Source: Loxodes magnus
Lineage: Eukaryota > Ciliophora > Karyorelictea > Loxodida > Loxodidae
Direction: 5' to 3'
Length of the DNA stretch: 64,000 bases
Assembly (NCBI GenBank): GCA_946699065.1
Contig: CAMPDV010000310.1
Span: forward strand, 293,694 to 357,693
Below the pieces are notes generated by a model that searched no databases, had not been told where the DNA came from, and saw only the letters and a program-made list of their open reading frames with translations. This document shows positions 1 to 11,171 of this stretch, piece by piece. The translations under genes were made by a program, and so were the position numbers. Within the stretch, counting starts at the first letter, position 1, and each line of letters opens with the position of its first letter.

Positions 1-7
1 TGGTTTG

Positions 8-215
8 GCCTCGAGACATAAGATTCTTAGACCTTCGACACTGCCTTGGCTTGGCTTGGCTTCGTTTATTTTTAATTCTGGAACTAAAAAGAAATAATAC
101 TGCGAGCTTCATCAGAAGTTGAGGAAGTTAAGTACCCATAATTGACAATGTCGTCCTCTGCTTTGTTGATGCAATGAGACACAATCCTGCCATGTCCTTG
201 GACCTCCAGCAAGTA
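8..215. repeat. Structured boundary repeat (two related hairpin modules)
   Basis: This stretch is richer in G+C than its surroundings. A module near 108-166 runs from cttcatcaga to cctctgctttg; its ends pair (CATCAGAGG with CCTCTG...GATG in copy 2) around smaller hairpins (GGG...CCC and GAC...GTC). A diverged second version lies about 140 bp away at the corresponding place in copy 2 (35790-35855 and 35955-36018). The inner GAC/GTC stem varies in loop and stem length between versions while still able to pair. It could be a structured RNA or a transposon end; I do not recognise a named family. Confidence 0.4.
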
Positions 216-240
216 TTAAAGATTACGAGTATTCTAAAAT

Positions 241-333
241 TATATCAGTATTGAACATTTTTATCAGTACTGAATAATTATACCAGTATTGAACAAGGTT
301 TATCAGTAACAAACATTCTTGTCAGTATGAAAC
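241..333. repeat. Degenerate TCAGTA tandem motif, five copies
   Basis: Five spaced copies of a motif like TATCAGTATTGAAC occur at intervals of about 15-25 bp, some partly palindromic (TCAGTACTGA). They lie just upstream of a hairpin element and of the first gene, so a cis-regulatory role is possible but unproven. Copy 2 has one more motif here. Confidence 0.5.
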
Positions 334-341
334 ATTTTTTT

Positions 342-396
342 AAAGAGCTGCGCACCAACGAGAGTGCTATGCGCTCTATAATCAAATTTATTTATG
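342..396 (+). repeat. Hairpin element with (TTTA)n tail
   Basis: Short dispersed element: AAAGAGC, then GCGCACC, a small loop, GAGTGC and GCGCTCT, then ATAATCAAA and a TTTA-repeat tail. AGAGC pairs with GCTCT and GCGCAC with GTGC/GCGC, giving a bulged hairpin. Related copies are at 8588, 19446, 19804, 28450 (reverse) and 33181 (reverse), and at equivalent places in copy 2. The short tandem tail suggests a SINE/LINE 3' end; a conserved RNA terminator is an alternative. Confidence 0.7.
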
Positions 397-549
397 TAAC
401 ACTTTTTATTACCCTTTAGCTAAAAATTTCTGTACTTTAAATATCTTATTAAGATTGCCTGTCTCCTATAATGAGTTATTAGATAGTATCTCCAAAGTAG
501 TGGGCTGGCTGAGAAATAAAATTGATTGAGACAAAATGTAGTATTTTAA

Positions 550-2408
550 ATGCTTAATGATACTTTTAAAGCCCATGATGGTAAAACTGAAGCTGATGAA
601 TATCTTGTGTTCGTTTTTAATTACCAGAAATAGATGTATCATTACAAACGGACACTGTACCTGTTTTTTATGTAGAACAAATAATGGATGAAATTAGGAG
701 GTGTTCTAGGATTATTACCTGCAGAATAATAGATAATGTATTTTGGAGAGAGAAATTTCCAGAGAACGAAAACTGATTAATATCATCTTTCGTACATCTA
801 GAACCTGACGCATAGAATAGATTGATAAGATCAGAGAGGAAAAAAATTCTCTTGAAATGTTTTGTCTTATCTAGCATGTATTCATAGTATTCTAATGGTT
901 TATAATAGATTAGGGGAAGACAAATATTTAACTTATATACGGGCTATGATAACACTGTATAAGAAATTCTAAGAGAATAATCAGTGAAAGTATCTGACTT
1001 GATAAACTTTTAGTAGAAACTATAAGGAATATAGCTATTAGAAGAACTGATGATGAAGAGAGATGACTCTTGAAGCAGCTATAAAATATAAAGATTATAT
1101 AAACTCTCTTCATTCTAGTGACTTTAACTTCATGCTTTATAATATGGGAGATTCTGAAATAGTAAAACGTTCTTAAATAACCAACTTATGGCTTTTTTTA
1201 TGGTTTATTTTTTTCTCATCAATAAAATATAACATTTGATGGATTATCAAGCCTAAGAATGATTTGGGAAAGAATTGCTAGAAATATTCCAAGTCTTGAA
1301 GTGGAAGGCATATTAGAAAGAGACTAACTGATTTAATATTTACACAAAAAAGCAGAAAATTCAGTGCAAAATACGCTAAGAAGTTGTAGTTTTGTATTAG
1401 ATTGTTTCAGAACAGCCTTTTAGAGACTTAGAGGAATGACTAGCTTATATATCACAAGTAAGAATTTATCTTTAGTAAGGGAAAATTGTAAAGATTTGAA
1501 GGGAATTCTACTCTATATTTAGCCATCTCTCCAAGTGTGAAAAACTCCTTAAGTGATGCAGGAGTTGCAGAATTTATTCTAGGAGCTATTAAACTTAATA
1601 GACATGCTGTTCTAATAGGAGAGCTGATGCTTATTTTAGTATAATCAAATGCTTCTACGCCTCTTTTAGATTAGAGAATACGCTAAAATATTTAAAACGT
1701 TCTTAGTGCTCAATAAACTGAATAGGAAAAGTAAAGCAAACTAAATAAATGTCAAATGTTTATCAAACCTTAAGTTCTCACTTTTCAAATCAAATTCATA
1801 CATCCTAAAATAGCAAAGAGTGAAAAATTATTATTTTAAGTCTAGCAAAGGCGAAGAAAGTGCTTGAGCTCTCTAAGAGATATTAGATGTTTGTAAAGAA
1901 GAAAATCTTTCACTACCTTTAGGAGTAAAATTTATTTTACTTATAATTGAAAGAACAGCTTCTTAAGATAGCGCAGTATATGAGGCTTTCAAGAAAAGAC
2001 TTCCTAAGCTTAAAAGTTACGATATGAATTGGGGAAACGAAAGAAAATCAGTTAAAAAATAAGTAAGTCTTATAATAATGTAATTAGGATAAACTATAAG
2101 AACAAAATCAGGATATACAGCAAAAGTAAATAAAAGAAAGTGAAGAAAAACAGGAAGAAATATAAGAGGAAATTGAGAATAATATAGAAAAAGGTATTTT
2201 AATAGTAGGAATCTTCAACCAAGAAAAAGAAAAAATATGGTAGCAAATGGAAGATGAGACAGGATGTCCTATATGTTTTACATCTTTCTCATAAATATTG
2301 AAAGTTGCTTTGCATGATGATCCACGTCATTTGAAATGTGAAATATGTCTATAGAGATTGAATTTTTGTCCTCTATTAGATAGAAACTTTAAAAACATTT
2401 TTAATTAA
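550..2408 (+). CDS. Helical protein with C-terminal RING-like zinc finger
   Basis: I do not recognise the full protein. From about 621 one frame gives a solid helical sequence (starting LPEIDVSLQTD) to about 1090. A second block, SLRMIWERIARNIPSLEVEG, starts near 1250 and runs to 2062. A 25-nt intron (2063-2087, GTAAGT...ATTAG) then joins it exactly in frame to a Glu/Gln-rich coiled coil and a C-terminal finger: CPICFTSF, a His-rich linker, HLKCEICLQ, CPLLD. The finger suggests an E3 ubiquitin ligase (inference). The start and the joins before 1250 are unresolved; 550 is the first plausible ATG. TAA/TAG are Gln and TGA is Trp throughout. Confidence 0.6.
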
Positions 2409-2729
2409 ATTATCAATCTTAAATTGAATATTCTAACACTAATTATAAGCCTTTATTGAAGCAATATTAAAAGCTTAATTTCATTAAGATTATTAACTTT
2501 AAAATTTTTAATTTAATAATTTAAATTGAAAAATAAAATTTAGATTTCAAAACTTAGAATACAAAAACGTTTATGATGCTTTCTTAAAAGTTATAAAACT
2601 TGGTAAGCTTTTTTAAAACTAAATTTTATTTAAAGAGTTTTAATCTAATAATTAATTAGTTTTAAATTATTAACTTTATTGAGTTTTAAGTTTCTTCTAG
2701 CTTGATAATTATAAATTACATCAATTTAT

Positions 2730-3660
2730 ATGTAGCCAAAAAGAATAAACATTCAATAGGGCTTCTTTACCACCTCTTCCAAAGACAAAAAGGAGGAGAG
2801 GAAGCGAGATGCCACTTCTTATAACTTCAAGTCTTTAATTTAATTGTAATCAACTTTTTGATCAGCCAAAAAAATAATAAAAGACCTAACAACTTCCAAA
2901 TCGGGCTAAATGACAAAATATTCCACAAACTCTTAACACGGAAAAGATACCTCGAAAACAACAGAAAATGTTATTGCATGACAAGTTAAGATCATTTAGC
3001 TTCAATTACGAGCAAGTTGATGTAGCGTAGTTTGCATTGATGGTGGTGAATCTCCATGAAGAGGTTTAAAGTTGAAATACTTGAACGAAAAAACTAATTT
3101 TCAAGCTAGAAGAAAATAATTAAATGGACGGGGATTGTATAGACAAAAAAAACTCAATAGATGTGTTCTTCAGCATCCAACACCACAAAGATAAGAACAA
3201 AACTTAGTCGAGGGATTAAGTAGCGAAATAAGAATAGGAAATTCAAATCCTAAAAGATCAAGAATGGAATAGCTGAATAATGGATTTAACCCAATGGTTG
3301 CCGAATACTAAGCTTAACCTCGAATGAGACTAATTCCGATCAGGAAGAGATGCTCTTGATACAGAAACCAATAACACCTATATCAGAACAGTCGGAAGTT
3401 TCAATAGAAATAGCGGGACTTTTAATAAACAAAGCAAACAGAAAAAATTCGGCTAAAAAACATTTTTTGCAGAAAGAATGTATTATTTATAAGAGGAAGT
3501 AGATGGAGTTATAACCAAGACTTGACAGGAATGTAGGATGGAAAACCTATTAAAAAACCCGCGAATGGGAACGTATAATCTTCCTGTTACCCCCAAACAT
3601 TTTTGTGAAAAATGAGGAGTTTAAAGCGATGTACTTGATAAGATGAAATTCCCTAATAAC
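2730..3660 (+). CDS. Lys/Glu-rich protein with gag-like N-terminus
   Basis: The first ATG gives MQPKRINIQQGFFTTSSKD followed by KKEERKR. This matches the N-terminus of the CCHC gag-like protein at 23610 (GFYTTSFQAKKEERKQE). A second shared motif is TEKIPRKQQK here against TEDLPKKQK there. The C-terminal half is clear from 3124 (MDGDCIDK) through WIMDLTQWLPNTK to LLKNPRMGTYNLPVTP. No zinc knuckle is visible. The frame changes between the N-terminal block and the TEKIP block, through an intron or indel I could not place. Copies 1 and 2 differ by one C near 3592, and the copy-2 frame (KNEEFKAMYLI) reads better. Confidence 0.55.
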
Positions 3661-5789
3661 GGAAAAACAATTTTATATAATTATAATTGCATCAATTAAT
3701 ATTTGCTGTTTTATCTAAAATTTTAGATATCAAATGTCCTCGTTTAATATTGTTATTTCTCTTCATTAAAATCATAGACATTTATTTTCCCCTCAAATTT
3801 GGGATTTTTAAGTAAAAAAAAGTGATTTGATAATACTAATAAAAGATTAAAATAATACTATTTTTAATTACTATTATTTCATTGAAACTTAAACTCTCGA
3901 TTCTAGTTTAGAAAAAAAGCCAGATCTGATATTTTAGTAAATAAGATTTAGTAAAATTTATCTGGAATTAAAAAAATGCAAGTAAAAAATTAGCAATAAA
4001 ATAACCTTTTCGAACTTTATAAAGTTTCGGTGCAATTTTTTAATAGAATATGACTATTTGAAAATACATAATTTAAAAATATAGAAACAATATATTAAAA
4101 TGAATTTATTAGTGAAAAAACTTAGTTTATTGAAAGATATTTGCTAGAATTAAATTAATTGAGTCTATATTTTAAGAAAATTAATTAGGATTGAATAATA
4201 AATAAGTTATTATGATAAGAATTTAGCAATTTATAATATAATTTTTATTCTAAAAGAATATGATAAACATTAAAAATGCCATAATTTAATCACAAAATAA
4301 TAACAAAAACAAATGTATTGAAATAAATAAATTCTAAATTATAATATTAAAAATATTTAGAATCTAATAATAAAAACTATAAATAAATAAATATAAAAAA
4401 TAATAATAATAAGCAATAAAAATAATCTTAAATTAAGTTTGAAAGAATTATATTAATTTAATTTAACTATTTGATTATAATTTTTATTAAAATAGTATTA
4501 TTTATTTCTATATATAATTTAAAATTATTTAAAGTTTTACCATGCTTAAAATGTTTAAAATCAAAGAAAATTAAATTAATTTTTTAAGTTATTTAATATA
4601 TTTAATAAGTATAGCTATATTTTCTAAATGCTATTCTAACATAATTTAATACTTTCTTTATTTCTTATTGTAGCTTAAAATAATATGATAATTTTTAGTA
4701 CATTTCTGATAATTTTACAATTACAAATATTTTAAATTTAAAATATAAATATCTTTTAACTTATAGAGATTTTGCTAAGCTAAAATTTTATGAAAAATAA
4801 ATTAGAACTATTATATAAAGATATAAAACAGAAAAATATATTATTTAGAATATAATAAGAAATTAAATATTTGTATAATAGATATAAAGAGTCCATTAAT
4901 GATGCTTATAAATAAAATTATTTATTAATTTCTTTATTTACTATATCATTTCTTGCATAAATTTACTATATATAAAATAAATATTTTATAATGCAAAACT
5001 ATAAAATTCTAGTTTCATTTATTTTTTTAATTTCTTTATATATTTGAAAATATAATAAATGAATCACTTGCTATAATATAATTAGAAAGAACATCTCTTC
5101 GATAAAAGTATAAATTGAATTTTATCAAGTTACCAGAGTTTAAATTATAAAAGAAGTTTTTATAATTAATTTTGTTTGAAATGTTTAGAAAATTAAGTTT
5201 TTATATCATTTTTAATAGAAAGGAATATATTTAAACTAAAAATGAGAAGGGATTATTCTTTATTGATATAATTTATTTTGTAAATAAATAATTTCAAATT
5301 AAAATTTTATTAATATTTTGATTATTTATTAATTTACACTTTATGCTTTTTCTTTTAGTAATATTTTAAATAATTTTCTAGAAACTGATAGAGTCAATTA
5401 AATTATAAGTAGTTTTTATAATCATTTTTAAGGAAAAATTTAATTTTTTAAGTTTTCCATTAGTTATCCTTAACATATTTTTAAAGTTAAATCTAGGTTA
5501 TATAATTTTTTACATACTTTACCTTAACATTTAATTAAAATATTTTAATATTTATTTAAAATATCATTTAAAAGAATAAATTTTCCTAAATTTTCTCTAA
5601 TTATATTTTATTATTTTTTCCAACATTTAGTTTGATTTCTTATAAAACACTAATACATTTTATATATAAAATAATATTTTAAGGATTTATCAACAGAATA
5701 AAAGATATTAATATTTATGAATTTTTATTTAATTTAGTTTTTTTTTCCTTAATAAGATATGCAATAAACTTTGATTGTTTTAAATATAT
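3661..5789. other. A+T-rich spacer, no gene supported
   Basis: About 85% A+T with many homopolymers. Copy 2 differs by numerous indels (for example 24 bp lost near 4818), as expected of non-coding DNA. Parts read as lysine/isoleucine-rich protein on the minus strand (4.7-5.1 kb), but with no stops in the code I cannot separate that from chance. Confidence 0.4.
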
Positions 5790-6926
5790 TTAATTTAAAT
5801 ATTTTTAATCTTTTTTCTTTATTATTATTTAACTAATAATGATGTTTTTTATTATTCAATTATTAAGTTATTTGTGTCATTCTAAATATTTCCTTTTAAA
5901 ATATCTTTACTTTTATCTCCTTCAGTAGTTTTTTTTATTTGATATTTGCAAGCAGCTTAAATTTTTCCAATAGCTAACACTTCTAATATATTTTTTTGAA
6001 AATGCATAAAATAATCTAAATTTTATTAAAATTAAAATATTGTTTAATTTTCTTTTAAATATTTAAATTATATTATATACTAATTTCTTTTCAAAATTAG
6101 TTAGTAAATTTCCAAGATTAATTTGAATTTATTCCTCATTTAAGCCATTATTCATTAACTTGCTATCTTAAGGAGTATTTTAAATAAATTTCAGTATGTT
6201 TAATATAGAAAATATAACTTAGAAAACAGAATTTTAAATATTCTAATGAAATTAAAAAAAATTGATCTAAATATTTATCTTAAATCAATATGATCCAAAT
6301 TTCTCTAAATTTGCTACAAATATTTATTTTATTATCTTTTTTCACACTGTATGTTATAACTTTATAAGTTAAAACATGCACAAACAATTTACCAGGCACT
6401 TTTACAAAAGAATATGCTTTATCTTATGCTTTGGTAGTCAGATAATTGTACTTTTATTAGACTATCTATATTTTCTATAATTAATGATTGATTATGTTCA
6501 TATGTTTAGCTTTACTTAATAAATTATAAGCTTCTTAATTCACTTTATATTGTAAAATCTATTCTATAAGATTTTGAAAATAAAAAATGTTTTTAATTTA
6601 AATATAAAATTAATATAAGCAAATTTTATTTATTAATTCTATCATTTTAACATATTTGTCTCTATGGAATAAATTATTAATATCAACTCATTGCTTTAAG
6701 TTATATTCCTATTGAGAACTATATTAAAAATAAATTTGGGTAAAATTCTATTAAAAAACTACTTTAAATTTTAGAGTCATGCAGACTACATGGATAATCC
6801 AAAAAAAACTAGAAGAATTTAGAAGTTTCCTTAAATTAACTATAACAAATCAATAAGTAATATAGTAAGAAATAATCTCATCTTAAGTTGCGAACTGATT
6901 CATCCAGTTTTAAATATGAATTGCAT
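5790..6926 (-). CDS. Helical protein of unknown function
   Basis: From ATG at 6926 (MQFIFKTGWISSQLK) one frame runs through a hydrophobic stretch and helical blocks (VDINNLFHRDKYVKMIELI, NQEAYNLLSKAKHMNIINHQ) to YSFVKVPGKLFVHVL. Further good blocks follow in other frames (VNEQWLKWGINSNQSWKF near 6130; EVLAIGKIQAACKYQIKK near 5950), implying introns or a second gene. The start lies only 33 bp from that of the divergent gene at 6960. No family is recognised and the end is uncertain. Copy 2 differs by a one-base change near 5932. Confidence 0.45.
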
Positions 6927-6959
6927 TTGCTTTATTATTCTGTGTAAAGTTATTTCTAT

Positions 6960-8221
6960 ATGAGTGAAAGTAAAACATGCTTATATATATCTTCAAATGT
7001 TTCTACTATTAAATTTTATTTTGAAATCTTTCTAAAATTTCCAGGTAAAAATTTGTAAAGACAATAACATAAATCAAATTTACTTAAACTTATATTTTAC
7101 TTTTTTATATTAGAAATAGATCTTCAAATTAAAATTTTTCATAAGAATTTACTGAAAAATAAATTAAATATTTGGAAGAAGTATATCAAATTAAACAGAA
7201 CCGAATGTAGAATAAAAAAAGAGAGATAATGAAAGCAAGAAACGTAAAATGCTAAATGAGAAAAAGAAATTTACATTAATAAACTTAAATTTATATAAAT
7301 TGCAGTATCTGAATTTAATCGGAAATTTCATACAATATAAATGTTATTAAAGTGAACTAATTAATAAGTTTTATACTTTTAGGTTTATTTAATTATTATT
7401 AAAGATTTTCCTTTAAAAATTTCTTTTATGAATTTAGTAAGAAATTTACTAATATAAACTTTTTAATTACTTCTTATGATTCATTATTATCTAGCATTTA
7501 CATAAAATAAATATAAGATATTTATTCTTCTTTATACAAAATAATTTTCTATGATTTTTAGTTTATATTTAGAGAAGAATTATAACTAATCTTTTTAATA
7601 AATTTTTGAGTTAAAGAAACTATTTTGTATTTTATTAATTATTAAAATAAATAGAAAAAATTCAAAATTTCTTGCAAAAAGTCTCTTCTAAACAGAATCC
7701 ATCCCATTCAAATTACAATTAGCAAAACATACTCTAAGAACTCAAAGCTATGTTATAGGAGAATTTTAAATTTTTAAGAAACGTATAAGAGCTTGAAGAA
7801 AAATCGCATACCTAATGTCTAACACATAAATACAAAAAAATAAAAATTTCCAACCAGTCAATCTGAGAATTGAACAAATAAAATCCAAATTAAATAAATT
7901 AGCGGAATTGACTGTAAGCTTATTTCTAAAAATATATATTCTAAGAAGAAGACTCAGGAAGATTAGAAATGGAATAACACTTAAGACAATTTTAAACTTT
8001 AAAATTTTTGATTAATGGCAAACCAAATAAAGGTGACACCACGTTAATAAATTATGTTATATTATAGTTTCTTAAATTATCTAATAGTTATCTTTCAAAT
8101 ATCGAGGAAATCTGCTCTTTTGTTTTTTATTTTGCAAAAAAATTCAAATAGTTAAGAATCAATAAAAATAAATTTTTTTATAAGATGTTAGATTGCAATT
8201 TTTATTGAATTTTTAATTATT
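6960..8221 (+). CDS. Coiled-coil protein with a 69-nt intron
   Basis: ATG at 6960 gives MSESKTCLYISSNVST. A GT...AG intron at 7045-7113 joins in frame (phase 1) to PEIDLQIKIFHKNLLK, then Lys/Glu-rich sequence ending FIQIAVSEFNRKFHTI. Another strong block starts near 7671 (LQKVSSKQNPSHSN, ILQELKAMLQENFKFLRNV, QELEEKSHTQCLTHKYKK) and runs to SNSYLSNIEEICSF near 8110. Between 7330 and 7660 the sequence is A+T-rich and may hold another intron. It is probably a coiled-coil protein; no family is recognised. A hairpin element lies 370 bp downstream. Confidence 0.5.
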
Positions 8222-8587
8222 GAATTTTTTAAAATTTAAGCTATTATAATAAAAAATAATTACTTTGTATGCAATTTTTATTTATTTATTTATTTATTTA
8301 TTTATTAAAAATAGCTATTTTATTAATTATTAATCTTTTAATTTTGCATAAAGCTTTTAACTACATATATCTGGATTCTTAAATTTTAATAATTTTTTGT
8401 TTTTTATCAAGTTATTTTTATTTATCTTTTTTAATTATTTGATATTTTTTGTAAAGATGTTTTGATTTACAATTTATTTATTTTAAAATTACTGTTGATG
8501 AAGGATTTAATTTTTTTAATTTAATATGAAAAAAATTTAAATAGCTTAGTTATTTATAATTTATCATTTATTTTTCTTTTTTATTAT

Positions 8588-8644
8588 AAAGAGCTGCACA
8601 TAAATGAGGTTCTACGCGCTCTATAATCAAATTTATTTATTTAT
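8588..8644 (+). repeat. Hairpin element with (TTTA)n tail
   Basis: Diverged copy (AAAGAGCTGCACATAAATGA, then GGTTCTACGCGCTCTATAATC and the TTTA tail). The outer AGAGC/GCTCT stem is kept; the inner stem is weakened. Confidence 0.65.
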
Positions 8645-11040
8645 GTTCTTTTATTTTAATGTTTAGCTTAATTTAAAATATTTAAAAAAACAACAATTTA
8701 GTAATTAAGCCTTCAAATAGTATTTAATAGTATCTTCATCAGTTTTTACTATGTAATTCTATCTTTTTATTTTTTCTTTTATAATAATTAAATTAAAATG
8801 CAGAGCAGTTAGATTATTCTATAGTGTTAGCCTAATTTTTTTGTCGTTCTTAATTTGTATATTTATTTTATAAAATGATATATTCTGATGCTAAATTAAC
8901 ATATTCTATTGTGTTTTTAAAATTTGTATCATAATTATATAAATTTATTTTATTTAATATAAATATTTATTTTTATTTAAAATTATTAGTATCTTTTATT
9001 ATGTTATTAGATTTAATTTCCGCAACATTTTTATACATTTTTAAAAGATTAACAATATTAAAAAATTTTAGTTTTATAGATTTCAATGTAGTTTTTTATA
9101 GTAATATTAGTTAATATTTAATTATTTTTAATTAACTTCTAAAATTGTTTGGTTTGAAAATAAAAATATTTCAGTTAACTATAATTAAATTTTAAATTTT
9201 TACAGTTAATATTATTAAACACTTAACTTAGATTTAAAATAATTGTTGTGAAAGCAATGCATTAATAATAATAAATTTTACCTTAATATATTAGTTTTTT
9301 TCTAGAATAAACAAATATATTTATTAAAATTTTTCATATCTTCTGCTAAAAAAATGTTTTCTTTCATTATAAAAAATTAAAAATTTTTAAGTTTTTATTG
9401 GTGTATGAATAAAGATTCATATGATATAGTCTAAAAAATTTAAATTTTTATTGCTATTATATTTTTTTCTCATTTTATAATTTAATATTTGCAATTAAAT
9501 TATTTTTAGAAGAAAATAAATTTTCTGATTTTTAATTTGTTTTTTAGCAATTTTTAATTCTTAAATGAACATTAAAATATTTATTATTTTTTAATATTTC
9601 TCAATGAAATATTTATCATCTTTATCACTATTAAGTATAAAAAACTAAATTAATTAATTATTATTAAAAAAAATGTATATAGCATCAGTATAATAAACAA
9701 ATATTTTTATTAAAAACTTAGAGTAAAAAAATTAAATTAAATTATATTTTTTTAATTATTAAAATATTAGTCTATCTTTAAAAGTTCCTGTAGTAAATCT
9801 AAAATAAAAAAACAAAAATATAATTATAAAAATATTTTTTAATATTCCTGATCTCTATATTGTGCATTATCTAAAAAATTCAAAATGGTTTACTTTAATA
9901 AGAATGACTTTAAACTTAAAAACTTGATTCGAAATTTCTAAAATTTTTGTTCCATCCGAAAAATCTTCTATAGTAAAATTCAAAGCGAAAAATAAAAATT
10001 AAATTTTTACATCTTAAATCGATTTTATCAGTTAAGCAAAAATTTACTGATATAGATTATAACTTTCTTAGCCTCACCTCCACTCAAATTATAAAAAATT
10101 ATTTTATTTAAATTAGATTAAAAAAATTTAATTAATAATTAATTATCTTTACTTTTTGAATTTTTCCAATTCATAATCTAAAAAAAAAATTGATTACTAA
10201 AAATCTATAAATTTTATCCTTCTTTTAAAATTCCAAAAAAAAATTTTGTAAGTCTGAAAATTTTCCTGTAGTGTAAAACGCTGAGCAAAAAAACAAAATT
10301 AAAATTTTCACAAATTCTAAACAAAAAACAATTTATATTCAAAAAAAAAATTAATTATTTTAATTATTTTAATTATTTTTAATACTTTAAATAATTTAGA
10401 AATTATCTAATACATATTAAAAAAAAAATTTATATTAGAAAATCTTTAAAAAACAAAAATATCTTTCTCATTTCTTTACAACTACACTCTTTCTGTCCTT
10501 TTATTTTAAAAAATATCTCAGTCTTAATTTACACAATTCTTATCCTTTTACTTTCTTTACCTTTTTACACTTTTATCACTTTTATCACTTTTAGAAAGTA
10601 AAAACAATATAACCTTCCTCTAATTACTCTTTAAAAATATACTTTTACCTTTAAAAAAAATAAATCCTTAACAACTACTTATATTATTATTAAACTACAA
10701 TACAAATATTCTAACTACAATACTTAAAAATACATTATTAAAAAATAACTTAAACATTTTATACTCATTCTCCACACTCATACAACCTTATACAAAATAA
10801 AAAACAAATAAAAAAATATAATAAAAATATCAATTATAATAATATCAATTATAATATCACTTCATAATAAAAAAAACACAATAATATATATTCAAATTAT
10901 AAATTAAGATATATTAAAGATATACAAGATATTTTTAAATATATTTAGATATACTAAAATATACTAAGATATACTATTTTTAATCATTAATTACTTTAAT
11001 ACCCCTTATATATAAATACTTAATTAATAAACTTATATTT
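8645..11040. other. A+T-rich spacer with a thrice-repeated motif
   Basis: No gene could be supported. A degenerate block of about 65 bp recurs near 9775, 9948 and 10245: ttttgttcc(a)tc(t)gaaaa, ttcctgtagt, then a(g)cgaaaaa(t/c)aaaa. A short CTTTTATCA repeat near 10570 has one more unit in copy 2. C-rich, G-poor sequence from 10.45 to 11.0 kb leads into the 16-bp repeats. Confidence 0.35.
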
Positions 11041-11152
11041 AGTAGAGTTCAAATTAAGCAGAGTTTAAATTAAGCAGAGTTTAAATTAAGTAAAGTTCAA
11101 ATTAAGCAGAGTTCAAATTAAGCAGAGTTCAAATTAAGTAGAGTTTAAATTA
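11041..11152. repeat. 16-bp tandem repeat, 7 units
   Basis: Seven head-to-tail units of about AGCAGAGTTCAAATTA (variants AGTAGAG, AGTAAAG, and TTTAAA for TTCAAA), starting every 16 bp. It lies just 3' of the RING-UBL-micro-exon gene, probably in its 3' untranslated region. Copy 2 has eight units. Confidence 0.9.
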
Positions 11153-11171
11153 AGTATTTAAAGTCATTCAC

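Noticed and set aside
90..166. 5S rRNA or tRNA in the boundary repeat
   Set aside because: GTTAAGTACCC briefly recalls 5S RNA, but the internal control elements and overall fold do not match.
668..1113. Minus-strand frames at the left end
   Set aside because: They lie antisense to the RING-like gene and their Ser/Leu/Ile-rich composition mirrors it. Same for 36535-36980.
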